Origin: SCSIO-59966 sp046566185
Lineage (GTDB): Bacteria; Actinomycetota; Actinomycetes; Actinomycetales; SCSIO-59966
Direction of reading: 5' to 3'
Length of the DNA: 16,189 nt
Assembly (NCBI GenBank): GCA_046566185.1
Contig: JBKHXE010000122.1
Span: forward strand, 1-16,189
In this document: piece after piece, positions 1 through 7,006 of the stretch
Layout: each line of letters starts with the position of its first letter
Position numbering within the stretch: the first letter of the stretch is position 1
Notes under the pieces: generated by a model
The model's input: only the letters and a program-made list of their open reading frames with translations
Database searches by the model: none
What the model was told of the DNA's origin: nothing
Translations under genes and position numbers: made by a program

Positions 1-87
1 CGCGGCGCCGCGCGCCAAGGCTGCGTCGACACGACGCAGGACGCCGGTCACCAGCGGGGCGTTCCGGTGCGTCGCCGTCTGGCTCAT
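1..87 (-). CDS. N-terminal fragment of an unidentified protein (cut by window edge)
   Basis: An ATG at 85-87 on the minus strand opens 29 codons without a stop and runs off the left edge. The peptide begins MSQTATHRNAPLVTGVLRRV and continues into an Ala/Arg-rich stretch. No family can be named from so short a piece. No convincing ribosome site precedes it; only a GGAC lies about seven bases upstream. It has the same orientation as the dehydrogenase pair to its right but is separated from it by a decayed regulator fragment, so it may be the next gene of the neighbourhood. Start and coding status are both tentative. Confidence 0.4.
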   Translation of the reverse strand, partial: MSQTATHRNAPLVTGVLRRVDAALARGAA

Positions 88-142
88 GTCGTCCAGTCAA
101 CCGCAGCCCGTGTTTCGTCCTGGTGACGCGCATGGCAAGGTT

Positions 143-240
143 CGGGAAACCCTCACGGCGTCCGCCGATGCGCAGTGCCAGGGCATTCTCCACGACATCG
201 AGAAGGCGAGGCCGTCGAGCGTCGGGTCGGGGACGTAACC
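143..240 (-). pseudogene. Decayed fragment of an IclR-family regulator
   Basis: Read on the minus strand, 237-202 encodes YVPDPTLDGLAF. This matches 11 of 12 residues of the intact IclR regulator in this window (its residues 78-89, YVPGPTLDGLAF). In another frame, 199-158 encodes DVVENALALRIGGR, which matches residues 130-143 of the same regulator (DSLESTRALRVGGR) at 8 of 14 positions, including ALR and GGR. The 40 codons that separate these segments in the intact gene are replaced by 2 bases, a net loss of 118 bases with a frameshift. The helix-turn-helix half is missing, because the preceding sequence is the end of the SDR gene. It is therefore a relic, not a working gene. The two match segments are read directly; common ancestry is inferred. 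Confidence 0.65.
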
Positions 241-255
241 GCAGCAGGAGGCGCG

Positions 256-1023
256 TCAGTGCATGTGCGAACCACCGTCGACCACCAAGGTCTGGCCGGT
301 GATGTAGCCGGCCAGGTCGGAGCAGAGGAACGCGACCGCTCCAGCGACGTCCTGCGGCTGCTGAGGTCTCTTCAGCGAGCGCCGTGCCACCTGCTCCGCC
401 AGTTGCGCTTCGTCGGTGACCTGCTCCAGGCTCGCCTCGGTCCAGGTGAATCCCGGAGCCACTGCGTTGACGGTGATGTTCCGGTCCCCCAGCTCGCGGG
501 CCATCGCCTTGGTCATGCCCACGACCGCGGCCTTCGAGGTCACGTAGTGCAGCAGTCGGGGAGTGCCGCGGAAGGCGATGGCTGAGGCGATGTTGACGAC
601 GTGCCCCCGTCCGCTGGCCGTCAGGGGTGGCAGGAGACGCTTCGTGCAGTTCCACACCCCGGCGACGTTGACCCGCTGGACCCGGTCCCACTCCTGCTCG
701 TCGATCTCCTCCATCGGCCGGTACGTGAGGCCCGCGTAGACGGCGGCGTTGTTCACCAGGAACTCCAGTGGGCTCCCGAGGCGGTCGACGTGCTCGACCA
801 GCGGGTCCAGACCGGCGGACGTCCCGACGTCGACCCGAACGGAGCTCGCGCTACCACCGCGCCGCCGGATGGCCTCGGCCGTCTGCTCCGCCGTGTCCGC
901 ATCGATGTCCGCCACGATCACCCGGGCCCCGGCGTCCGCAAGGAAGTCGCAGAGGGCCCGACCGATCCCGCGCCCACCCCCGGTGACGACCCCCAGGCGG
1001 CCGCTGAGCTGCAGATCACCCAC
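256..1023 (-). CDS. SDR-family NAD(P)-dependent dehydrogenase/reductase
   Basis: This is a classical short-chain dehydrogenase of 255 residues, the usual family length. It has the cofactor-binding glycine motif TGGGRGIG at residues 14-21, Asp39/Asp41 at the end of the second strand (favouring NAD), NNAA at 91-94, and the catalytic set Ser147, Tyr160 and Lys164. The C-terminal VDGG is typical of the FabG-like branch. Translation starts at GTG 1023, five bases after the stop of the aldehyde dehydrogenase gene, so the two form an operon; an AAGGGTGAG-like site lies in the end of the upstream gene. By context it probably oxidises an alcohol to the aldehyde used by its neighbour, or acts as a ketone reductase. 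The substrate cannot be read from sequence. An IclR remnant follows directly after its stop. Confidence 0.93.
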   Translation of the reverse strand: MGDLQLSGRLGVVTGGGRGIGRALCDFLADAGARVIVADIDADTAEQTAEAIRRRGGSASSVRVDVGTSAGLDPLVEHVDRLGSPLEFLVNNAAVYAGLTYRPMEEIDEQEWDRVQRVNVAGVWNCTKRLLPPLTASGRGHVVNIASAIAFRGTPRLLHYVTSKAAVVGMTKAMARELGDRNITVNAVAPGFTWTEASLEQVTDEAQLAEQVARRSLKRPQQPQDVAGAVAFLCSDLAGYITGQTLVVDGGSHMH

Positions 1024-1028
1024 GGCGG

Positions 1029-2543
1029 CTACTCACCCTTCCCGGCGCCGAGGCCCCAGTGCGGCCCGGGATCGTCGTCCCTCAGGGATACGGCGACGAG
1101 CTTCTCGCGCGTGAAGACGTCTACCAGGCCGCGGTAGTGCGATCCCCCGCTCTTCTGCGCCGCGCGGAGCGGCATGTGCGGATCACCCAGGCGACTGGTG
1201 CCGCACCAGACCGTGCCGGCGTCGATCCGGGCGGCCACGCGGAACGCCCGTCGCAGGTCGGCCGTCCAGATGTTGGCCGCGAGCGCGTACTGGGAGTCGT
1301 TGGCGAGGGCGACGGCGTGGTCCTCGTCGATGAACGGGGTCACGCAGAGGACCGGACCGAAGACCTCCTCCTGGAACACCTCGGCAGTGGGTTCGACGTC
1401 GGCGAAGACCGTGGGCTGGAAGAAGTAGCCGGGCAGTCCTTCCACCCGCCCCCCGCCGTGGACCAGCCTCGCCTCTCGCTTACCGCTCTCCACCAGGGAC
1501 GTCACCTTCTCCAGCGCCTGGCGCGAGGCGAGCGGGCCGACGTGCGTGACGTCGTCCATGGGGTCACCGACCCGCACCCGACCCGCCAGGTCCACGAGCC
1601 GGACGAGCACGTCGTCGTACACGTCCTGGTGTACCAGGGCGCGGGTGCCCGCGGTGCAGACCTGACCCGCGTTGGAGCAGACGGACCAGATGATGGCCTC
1701 GCATGCGGCGTCCAGGGGCGCGTCCGGGAACACCAGTTGGGGCGACTTGCCGCCCAGCTCCAGCGCCGCCTTGGCGAACCGCCCGGCCGCGGCGGTGGCG
1801 ACGGATCGTCCAGTGGCCGTGCTCCCGGTGAAGGACAGGCCGCCGACGTCCGGATGGCCGGCCAGGGCTGCGCCGGTCGCCGCGGAGCCCGTGACGACGT
1901 TGAGCAGACCGGCCGGCAAGCCCGCCTGGAGCGCCAGCTCGGCGATGAGCAGGGCCGACGACGGCGAGAGGTCCGCGGGCTTCGCGACCACGGCGTTGCC
2001 TGCGCCCAGTGCGACTGCCGCGTGCGCCAGCAGCATCCGGCTCGGCACGTTCCCGGGGAGCAGGAGCGCGCACACGCCGACCGGCTCGGGGCAGGTGAGG
2101 AAGAGGTGCCCGACAACGTGGCTGCGCTCGGAGCGGCGGAACAGCTGGGGGCCCTCGTGGGCCCAGAACTCGATCTGACCGGTCGACCTCGTGACGTCGG
2201 ACACGGCCTCGCGCCGGACCCGGCCGACCGTCTCGACGTCCAGCGCGGCGATCTCCTCCGCCGACCGGGCCAGCAGTGCGGCCCAAGCGGTGAGGCGCCT
2301 GGTCCGCTCGGCGGCCTCCATCGTCCACCACTGGCGCTGGGCGGCATGACCGCTCTGCACCGCCGCGTCCACCTGCTGGGAGGAGGCCGCGTAGACGGTG
2401 CCCACGGGCTCCAGCGTCGACGGGTTCTCCAGCTGCAGCGTCTCCGCGTCGCGATCAGCGGCGACGTAGGCCCCGTCGATGTACGACGTGTAGGTCCTGG
2501 TGGCCGGTGGTGCGTCGGCGACCGAGGCCGGGGTGGTTGCCAT
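1029..2543 (-). CDS. NAD(P)-dependent aldehyde dehydrogenase
   Basis: This 504-residue protein has the standard length and motifs of the aldehyde dehydrogenase superfamily, which oxidises aldehydes to acids. Visible are the cofactor-loop motif FTGSTATG (238-245), the general base Glu262 in LELGGKS, and the nucleophile Cys296 in GQVCTAGTR. The usual PWN motif before the oxyanion Asn reads PGN (163-165), and the AKPA stretch at 187-190 binds cofactor. Start ATG 2543 is preceded on the minus strand by a modest AAAGG/AGGA site. It is the first gene of a two-gene operon with the SDR and diverges from the P450 gene across a 138-base promoter region. It probably oxidises an aromatic or side-chain aldehyde, but the exact substrate is not deducible. 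Confidence 0.95.
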   Translation of the reverse strand: MATTPASVADAPPATRTYTSYIDGAYVAADRDAETLQLENPSTLEPVGTVYAASSQQVDAAVQSGHAAQRQWWTMEAAERTRRLTAWAALLARSAEEIAALDVETVGRVRREAVSDVTRSTGQIEFWAHEGPQLFRRSERSHVVGHLFLTCPEPVGVCALLLPGNVPSRMLLAHAAVALGAGNAVVAKPADLSPSSALLIAELALQAGLPAGLLNVVTGSAATGAALAGHPDVGGLSFTGSTATGRSVATAAAGRFAKAALELGGKSPQLVFPDAPLDAACEAIIWSVCSNAGQVCTAGTRALVHQDVYDDVLVRLVDLAGRVRVGDPMDDVTHVGPLASRQALEKVTSLVESGKREARLVHGGGRVEGLPGYFFQPTVFADVEPTAEVFQEEVFGPVLCVTPFIDEDHAVALANDSQYALAANIWTADLRRAFRVAARIDAGTVWCGTSRLGDPHMPLRAAQKSGGSHYRGLVDVFTREKLVAVSLRDDDPGPHWGLGAGKGE

Positions 2544-2594
2544 GTCCTGGATGCACCTTTCGCGAAGACGTGCAGTCGACGTGAACTCCGGCCA

Positions 2595-2600
2595 AATCTA
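2595..2600 (-). promoter_or_regulatory. Putative -10 box of the aldehyde dehydrogenase/SDR operon
   Basis: On the minus strand this reads TAGATT, fitting the actinobacterial TANNNT pattern, about 50 bases upstream of the ATG. The region where a -35 box would lie (around 2618-2624) is poor and coincides with the right arm of the palindrome at 2609-2623. This suggests that the promoter depends on, or is controlled by, a bound regulator. Confidence 0.4.
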
Positions 2601-2608
2601 GCCCAGAG

Positions 2609-2623
2609 TTCTGCCCTCCGGAA
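2609..2623. promoter_or_regulatory. Imperfect palindrome between divergent promoters, candidate IclR operator
   Basis: The sequence is TTCTG-CCCTC-CGGAA, an inverted repeat with one mismatched pair. Its core TCTG-N5-CGGA differs by one base from the TCTG-N5-CAGA palindrome found at three other promoters in the window. It lies midway between the two divergent -10 boxes and covers both expected -35 regions, so one bound regulator could control both operons. Function is inferred from sequence only. Confidence 0.45.
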
Positions 2624-2634
2624 GACCTTTCTGC

Positions 2635-2640
2635 TAGGGT
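2635..2640 (+). promoter_or_regulatory. Putative -10 box of the P450 gene
   Basis: TAGGGT fits TANNNT and lies 42 bases upstream of the P450 start codon. No good -35 hexamer is present 16-19 bases upstream. That position is instead occupied by the TTCTG-N5-CGGAA palindrome. Confidence 0.4.
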
Positions 2641-2681
2641 ACGGGACGCCGGCGATGACGTCGCCCGAAGGAGGTTTGGGT

Positions 2682-3914
2682 ATGAGTTCGGTGGTCGCCC
2701 CGGACAGCGACGTGGACCTGTTCGCCGACGAGGTGCTCGCGAATCCCTACCCGAGCTACGCCCGGCTGCGCAGCCTGGGCCCGGTGGTGTGGCTGCCCAG
2801 GAACGGGTTCTACGCGGTGGTCCGCTACGCGGAGGCGCGGGCGGTCCTGAACGACCACGAGCACTTCGTCTCCGGCCGTGGCGTCGGCTTCAACGAGCAG
2901 TTCAACCAGGTCCGCTCCGGCAGCATCATCGCGTCCGACCCGCCGCGGCACGACATCCTGCGCTCCGTCCTCGACGAACGGCTGGGCCCCCGCGCGTTGA
3001 AGAACGTGGAGGCAATGATTCGTTCGCGGGCCTCGGACCTGGTCGCCGACATGGCGCAGCGGGCGTCGTTCGACGCGGTGACGGACTTCGCCGAGATCTT
3101 CCCGGTGCAGGTCGTGGGGGAGCTCATCGGCTTGCCGGAGGACAGCCGCGGTCGCCTGCTGCAGTGGGCCAACGGTGCCTTCAACGCGTTCGGACCTCCC
3201 GGCGAACGGACAGCGGCGGGTCTCGAGGCGATCGCCGAGCAGTTCGAGTACATCCGGACGGTCGCCACCCGGGAGCGGCTCCTGCCCGGCAGCATGGGCG
3301 CAGCCGTCTACCAGGCGGCGGAGGCCGGAGTCATCAGCGAGGACGACTGCTTGCCGCTGCTGTCGGCGTACCTCACGGCCGGCATGGACACGACGGTCAA
3401 CGCGCTCAGCGCCATGATCCTTCTCCTGGGAGAACACCCGGACCAGTGGCGGGAGCTGCGCAACAGCCCCGCCCTGGCGCCGTCGGCGGTCAACGAGGTA
3501 CTGCGCATCGAGGCGCCAGCACAGCTCTTCTCGCGCGTCGCGGTGACGGACGTCGAGGTAGGAGGCACGCGCATCGAGGCCGGTCGGCGCGTGGCGGTCG
3601 TCTACGCCAGCGCGAACCGGGATGAGAACCAGTACCCCGACCCGGACCGCTTCGACGTCCGGCGCAACCCCGCGGGCCACCTCACGTTCGGCTCGGGACT
3701 TCACGTCTGTGCCGGCCAGTTCCTGGCCAAGACCGAGCTGCGCGCGGTTCTCGACGCCCTCACCGCCCAGGTCGAGACCATCACGGTGGGAGAGCCGGTG
3801 AGAAAGATCAACAACGTTCTCCGCGGCATCACGAGCCTGCCGGTCACCTTCGTCCCGGCTCGGGCCTCGAGGTCGACGGAAAGAGTTCCAGCAGCTCCTC
3901 GAGAGCGGCTGTGA
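2682..3914 (+). CDS. Cytochrome P450, CYP199-like (aromatic acid oxidising)
   Basis: This is a 410-residue soluble bacterial P450 that would need a ferredoxin and a reductase. It has the I-helix motif AGMDTT (233-238), the K-helix ExxR Glu272/Arg275, PDRF at 321-324, and the heme loop FGSGLHVCAG with ligand Cys343. From memory it resembles CYP199 enzymes (4-methoxybenzoate O-demethylase, CYP199A2/A4) through RGVG (66-69), FNAFGPP (167-173), the DTTVN helix and the C-terminal NNVLRGITSLPV (377-388). The reading frame is open far upstream, but ATG 2682 is chosen because a perfect AAGGAGG lies seven bases before it and the family N-terminus starts here. About 17 residues after the family end (FVP) look like an unconserved tail. 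By context it probably oxidises a methyl, methoxy or alkyl substituent of an aromatic acid. The operon's [3Fe-4S] ferredoxin may serve it, since no other ferredoxin gene is seen. Confidence 0.93.
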   Translation: MSSVVAPDSDVDLFADEVLANPYPSYARLRSLGPVVWLPRNGFYAVVRYAEARAVLNDHEHFVSGRGVGFNEQFNQVRSGSIIASDPPRHDILRSVLDERLGPRALKNVEAMIRSRASDLVADMAQRASFDAVTDFAEIFPVQVVGELIGLPEDSRGRLLQWANGAFNAFGPPGERTAAGLEAIAEQFEYIRTVATRERLLPGSMGAAVYQAAEAGVISEDDCLPLLSAYLTAGMDTTVNALSAMILLLGEHPDQWRELRNSPALAPSAVNEVLRIEAPAQLFSRVAVTDVEVGGTRIEAGRRVAVVYASANRDENQYPDPDRFDVRRNPAGHLTFGSGLHVCAGQFLAKTELRAVLDALTAQVETITVGEPVRKINNVLRGITSLPVTFVPARASRSTERVPAAPRERL

Positions 3915-3975
3915 CCCCGACTACGCCGGCGCCACCTCGACGCCGCCTCCGACCGACCGCCCAGGGAGTCCTGGC

Positions 3976-4539
3976 ATGAGCTGCCCTCGCACGGCCCCCG
4001 GCGAGGACGACGTGGAACTCACCACCCGGCGACTGGTCATGCGCCGGCTCGGCCGCGAGCACCTGCCCGACCTGCTGGCCCTGTACGCGGACCCGGAGGT
4101 CAGCCGCTTCCTCAAGCCGCTGGACGAGGCGGGCCATCTGCGGCGGATCGAGGAGGCGCAGCAGATGTGGAGCACGCGCGGGCACGGACGGGTGGCGGTG
4201 CACGAACGCGGCAGCGGCCGGTTCCTCGGCCGTACCGGCCTGCAGTACTGGCCGGCGCACGACGAGGTGGAGCTCACGTGGGCGTTTCGCCGCGACGCGT
4301 GGGGCCGCGGTTTCGCCACCGAGGCCGGGCAGGCCTGGCTGCGGTGGGGCTTCGCCCGCCTCGACGTTCCCTCCATCGTCGCGTACATCGCACCGGAGAA
4401 CACGGCGTCGCGGGCGGTCGCCGGCCGACTGGGCATGACCGTACGGCGCACCGACGTCCAGCATGAACGCGAGGTACTCGTCTATGCCGCGTTCCGCGAC
4501 GCACCACCGGGCGGACCACTCTATGCAGCAGAGGCGTAG
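3976..4539 (+). CDS. GNAT-family N-acetyltransferase (RimJ/RimL type)
   Basis: This 187-residue protein is of the acetyl-CoA-dependent GNAT family, near the RimJ/RimL branch. It opens its domain with LTTRRLVMRRL (15-25), has the acetyl-CoA pyrophosphate loop in RRDAWGRGFATEA (105-117), and the family's late motif ENTASRAVAGRLGM (141-154). ATG 3976 has an AGGGAG site seven bases upstream. It lies 61 bases after the P450 gene with no evident terminator, so it may be co-transcribed. Its stop codon abuts the palindrome that precedes the dioxygenase operon. The substrate is unknown: members of this branch acetylate protein N-termini, amino acids or small amines, and it has no obvious place in aromatic catabolism. 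Confidence 0.9.
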   Translation: MSCPRTAPGEDDVELTTRRLVMRRLGREHLPDLLALYADPEVSRFLKPLDEAGHLRRIEEAQQMWSTRGHGRVAVHERGSGRFLGRTGLQYWPAHDEVELTWAFRRDAWGRGFATEAGQAWLRWGFARLDVPSIVAYIAPENTASRAVAGRLGMTVRRTDVQHEREVLVYAAFRDAPPGGPLYAAEA

Positions 4540-4552
4540 TCTGTTAGACAGA
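4540..4552. promoter_or_regulatory. TCTG-N5-CAGA palindrome upstream of the dioxygenase operon
   Basis: TCTGT-TAG-ACAGA is a perfect five-base inverted repeat with a three-base centre, 44 bases upstream of the Rieske alpha start. A TANNNT-type box (TAGTCT, 4537-4542) overlaps its left arm. If that is the -10 box, a protein bound here would block transcription; if the real promoter lies elsewhere, activation remains possible. The same 4-N5-4 core precedes iclR and lies in the aldolase/bicupin intergenic region, so it is a candidate IclR operator. Confidence 0.6.
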
Positions 4553-4596
4553 ACAATCGAGGCTTGCCGTGAAGGCGCCGGGAGGAGTCGAGACAC

Positions 4597-6015
4597 ATGG
4601 GCGATCTGGCGAGGGTCCTGGCCGACGTGCGGCGGGGCATGATCCCGGCGCACGTCTACAACGACCCAGAGCTGTTCCAGCTGGAGAAGGAGCGCGTGTT
4701 CGGCCGCGCCTGGGTGTTCGTGGCGCACGAGTCGGAGATCCCCAACGCCGGTGACTACGTGGTACGCCGGGTGCTGGAGGACTCCTTCATCGTGGTCCGT
4801 GACGAGCAGGGCGCTGTGCGGGCGCACTTCAACATGTGCCTGCACCGCGGCATGCAGGTGTGCAGGGCGGAGATGGGTAACGCCTCGCACTTCCGGTGCC
4901 CGTACCACGGGTGGTCCTACCGCAACGACGGTCGGATCGTCGGCCTGCCGTTCCACAAGGAGGCGTATGGCGGCGAGGACGGCTTCAGGCGCAAGGGCCA
5001 GCGGCTGCTGCCGGCGCCGAACCTGGCGAGCTACAACGGGCTGATCTTCCTCTCCCTGGACCCCGACGCGGAGCCGCTGGAGGACTTCCTCGGCGACTTC
5101 CGCTTCTACCTGGACTTCTACACCAAGCAGAGCCCGAGCGGGATCGAGCTGCGCGGACCGCAGCGTTGGCGGATCAAGGCGAACTGGAAGATCGGCGCCG
5201 AGAACTTCGCCGGCGACATGTACCACACGCCGCAGACGCACACCTCGGTGGTGGAGATCGGCCTGTTCCGTGAGCCGAAGGCCGAGAAGCGCAAGGACGG
5301 CTGCACCTACTGGGCCGGGAACGGCGGCGGGACGACGTACAAGCTGCCGGAGGGTGGGGTGGACGAGCGCTTCCGGTACGTCGGCTACCCGCAGGTGATG
5401 ATCGACCGGATGAAGCAGACCCTGACGGAGGACCAGCTGAAGCTGGTCGGTGACGACGGCTTCATGATCAGCGCGGCGTCGATCTACCCGAACCTGTCGC
5501 TGGTGCACAACTGGCCGAAGGTGGCGGCCGACACCGAGGACGTGCTGCCGTTCATCTCGATCCGCCAGTGGCAGCCGGTCAGTGAGAACGAGACGGAGGT
5601 GCTCTCCTGGTTCGCCGTGGACGCCGAGGCGCCGGAGGAGTTCAAGGCCCTGTCGTACAAGGCCTACCTGATGTGCTTCGGGTCGACGGGGATGTTCGAG
5701 CAGGACGACGTCGAGAACTGGGTCTCGTTGACCAGCACCGCCGCGGGCTCGATGGCCCGACGGCTGCTGCTCAACGGCCGGATGGGCCTGCTCGAGGACG
5801 GCACCGAGGTTGTCGCGCCGCTGAGCCGCGAGCAGTTCCACGGACCTGGCGTCGCGCACACGGGCTACGGCGAGTACAACCAGCGGGAGCTGCTCTACCG
5901 CTGGGCCGACCATGTCGAGCAGCCGGTCCAGGCCGCCGCGACGGTCGAGATGGGAGGGAGCCAGCAGGTCTCCGTCAGCCAGCAGGGCGCCGCCCAGGTG
6001 GGGGTGCAGGTATGA
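4597..6015 (+). CDS. Ring-hydroxylating dioxygenase, Rieske alpha (catalytic) subunit
   Basis: This 472-residue large subunit of an aromatic ring dioxygenase adds O2 to an arene to give a cis-dihydrodiol. The Rieske [2Fe-2S] ligands are Cys81/His83 (CLHRG) and Cys101/His104 (CPYHGW). The mononuclear iron ligands are His210 and His215 in GDMYHTPQTH, with bridging Asp207, plus an Asp in EQDD (370-371). ATG 4597 follows a GGAGGAG site (4581-4587) by nine bases. The last ~25 residues are a Gln/Val/Gly-rich tail unlike a catalytic domain. The stop overlaps the beta-subunit start (ATGA), so alpha and beta are translationally coupled. With the [3Fe-4S] ferredoxin and glutathione-reductase-type reductase downstream, it fits the phenanthrene/phthalate-type three-component systems of actinobacteria (PhdABCD, PhtA; Kweon type V). 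The substrate is not determinable. Confidence 0.96.
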   Translation: MGDLARVLADVRRGMIPAHVYNDPELFQLEKERVFGRAWVFVAHESEIPNAGDYVVRRVLEDSFIVVRDEQGAVRAHFNMCLHRGMQVCRAEMGNASHFRCPYHGWSYRNDGRIVGLPFHKEAYGGEDGFRRKGQRLLPAPNLASYNGLIFLSLDPDAEPLEDFLGDFRFYLDFYTKQSPSGIELRGPQRWRIKANWKIGAENFAGDMYHTPQTHTSVVEIGLFREPKAEKRKDGCTYWAGNGGGTTYKLPEGGVDERFRYVGYPQVMIDRMKQTLTEDQLKLVGDDGFMISAASIYPNLSLVHNWPKVAADTEDVLPFISIRQWQPVSENETEVLSWFAVDAEAPEEFKALSYKAYLMCFGSTGMFEQDDVENWVSLTSTAAGSMARRLLLNGRMGLLEDGTEVVAPLSREQFHGPGVAHTGYGEYNQRELLYRWADHVEQPVQAAATVEMGGSQQVSVSQQGAAQVGVQV

Positions 6016-6644
6016 GCACCCCCCCGCCCACCCCCGTGACCGGACCGGCCGCACGCGGCGCCACGCCGGTGGAGCTGCACTCGGACCGGTCCGTCCTGGG
6101 CCGCAACGCCCCCCGGCAGCAGCGCGTGGGCCGGACCCTGCCGTTCGGCGACGAACGGCACCAGTCGGCCCACCAGTGGCTGGTCGACGAGGCCTGGCTG
6201 CTCGACGCCCAGGCCTACGAGGAGTGGCTGGACCTGCTCACCGACGACATCCACTACCTCATGCCGGTGCGCGTGACGACGGCGCTGGGGGCGGGGTACG
6301 ACACCTCGCCCGGCATGGCGCACTTCGACGAGGACAAGTACTCGCTCTCGCGCCGGGTGGCGCGGTTCCTCACCGAGCACGCCTGGACGGAGGATCCGCC
6401 CTCCCGGCTCCGCCACCACCTGACCAACGTGCGGACGTTCGCGACGGACGACCCGGACCACCTCGTCGTCGACTCGGCGACCCTGCTGTTCCGTAATCGC
6501 GGCGACGTGCGCGAGGGCTCCTTCGTCTCCGCCGGGCGGGAGGACCTGCTCCGGCGGACCCCGGACGGCTGGAAGCTGGCGCGCCGGACGATCATGGTGG
6601 ACGACTCGGTGATCCGCATGCAGAACCTGGCTATCTTCCTGTGA
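6012..6644 (+). CDS. Ring-hydroxylating dioxygenase, beta (small) subunit
   Basis: This 210-residue small subunit has the NTF2-like cone fold of the family and forms alpha3beta3 hexamers with the alpha subunit. Recognisable features are the helix with DEAWLLDAQAYEEWLDLLTDDIHY around 59-82, MPVR, the RRVARFLTEHAWTEDPPSRLRH stretch, and a C-terminal NLAIFL. The first ~45 residues are Pro/Gly-rich and probably extended. ATG 6012 shares bases with the stop of the alpha gene (ATGA). The family normally has no catalytic residues of its own and mainly supports structure, sometimes affecting substrate choice. Its own stop overlaps a possible GTG, though the better start of the next gene lies 47 bases downstream. 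Confidence 0.95.
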   Translation: MSTPPPTPVTGPAARGATPVELHSDRSVLGRNAPRQQRVGRTLPFGDERHQSAHQWLVDEAWLLDAQAYEEWLDLLTDDIHYLMPVRVTTALGAGYDTSPGMAHFDEDKYSLSRRVARFLTEHAWTEDPPSRLRHHLTNVRTFATDDPDHLVVDSATLLFRNRGDVREGSFVSAGREDLLRRTPDGWKLARRTIMVDDSVIRMQNLAIFL

Positions 6645-6691
6645 GCGCAATACCCGAGCTCGAGCGCAGCGGTCGGAGGGGGAGTGCGGCG

Positions 6692-7006
6692 ATGACCCTG
6701 AAATGGGACGGCGAGGACGAGGACGCCCGTGCCGCCCGGCGGGCGGCCGACGAGCGGGCCGAGCTGCTCCAGCACACGACGGGCGAGCCGATCTCGATAG
6801 GCAACGAGTTCGCCGAGGTGCGCGTGGTGCGTGTGGAGACGCGCAACGGCTCCCGGCTGCTGGTCGAGTCGCCGAAGTCGGGCCAGTGGGTCGCGCTGTG
6901 CCCCCTGGAGCTCGAGGCGCTGACCTGGCAGAACACCGCCACGTTCTCGGCCATGGTCGGCAACCCTTTCGGCCCCCTGGTCCGGGAGGATGAGGACGGG
7001 TCGTGA
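6692..7006 (+). CDS. Small conserved-looking protein of the dioxygenase operon, function unknown
   Basis: This is a soluble 104-residue protein. A charged helix-like start (DGEDEDARAARRAADERAEL) is followed by a beta-rich part with FAEVRVVRVETRNGSRLLVE and a C-terminal ALTWQNTATFSAMVGNPFGP. It has no cysteines arranged for a cluster and no nucleotide motif. ATG 6692 is preferred because GGAGGGGGAG lies seven bases upstream; a GTG at 6641 overlapping the beta stop would add 17 residues with no ribosome site. It overlaps the next gene's GTG (GTGA). From memory, small proteins of this kind sit between beta and dehydrogenase genes in other actinobacterial dioxygenase operons and are often mislabelled dihydrodiol dehydrogenase, but the sequence gives no catalytic support for that. 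An assembly or regulatory role is possible. Confidence 0.82.
   Translation: MTLKWDGEDEDARAARRAADERAELLQHTTGEPISIGNEFAEVRVVRVETRNGSRLLVESPKSGQWVALCPLELEALTWQNTATFSAMVGNPFGPLVREDEDGS

Noticed and set aside
1059..2681. Open frame continuing upstream of the P450 start, opposite the aldehyde dehydrogenase gene, which would make a 951-residue fusion
   Set aside because: The upstream part is antisense to a clearly conserved aldehyde dehydrogenase and has no domain. The P450 N-terminus begins at the ATG with a perfect ribosome site. Long antisense frames are normal in high-GC DNA.
3844..6054. Long minus-strand open frame (over 700 codons) opposite the GNAT and Rieske alpha genes
   Set aside because: The translation is His/Arg/Val/Leu-rich with no recognisable domain, while the plus strand holds two well-conserved proteins. 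It is an antisense artefact.
6641..6691. GTG start overlapping the beta-subunit stop for the small operon protein
   Set aside because: The overlap looks attractive, but it lacks its own ribosome site and adds 17 low-complexity residues. ATG 6692 has GGAGGGGGAG at ideal spacing. The GTG is not fully excluded.
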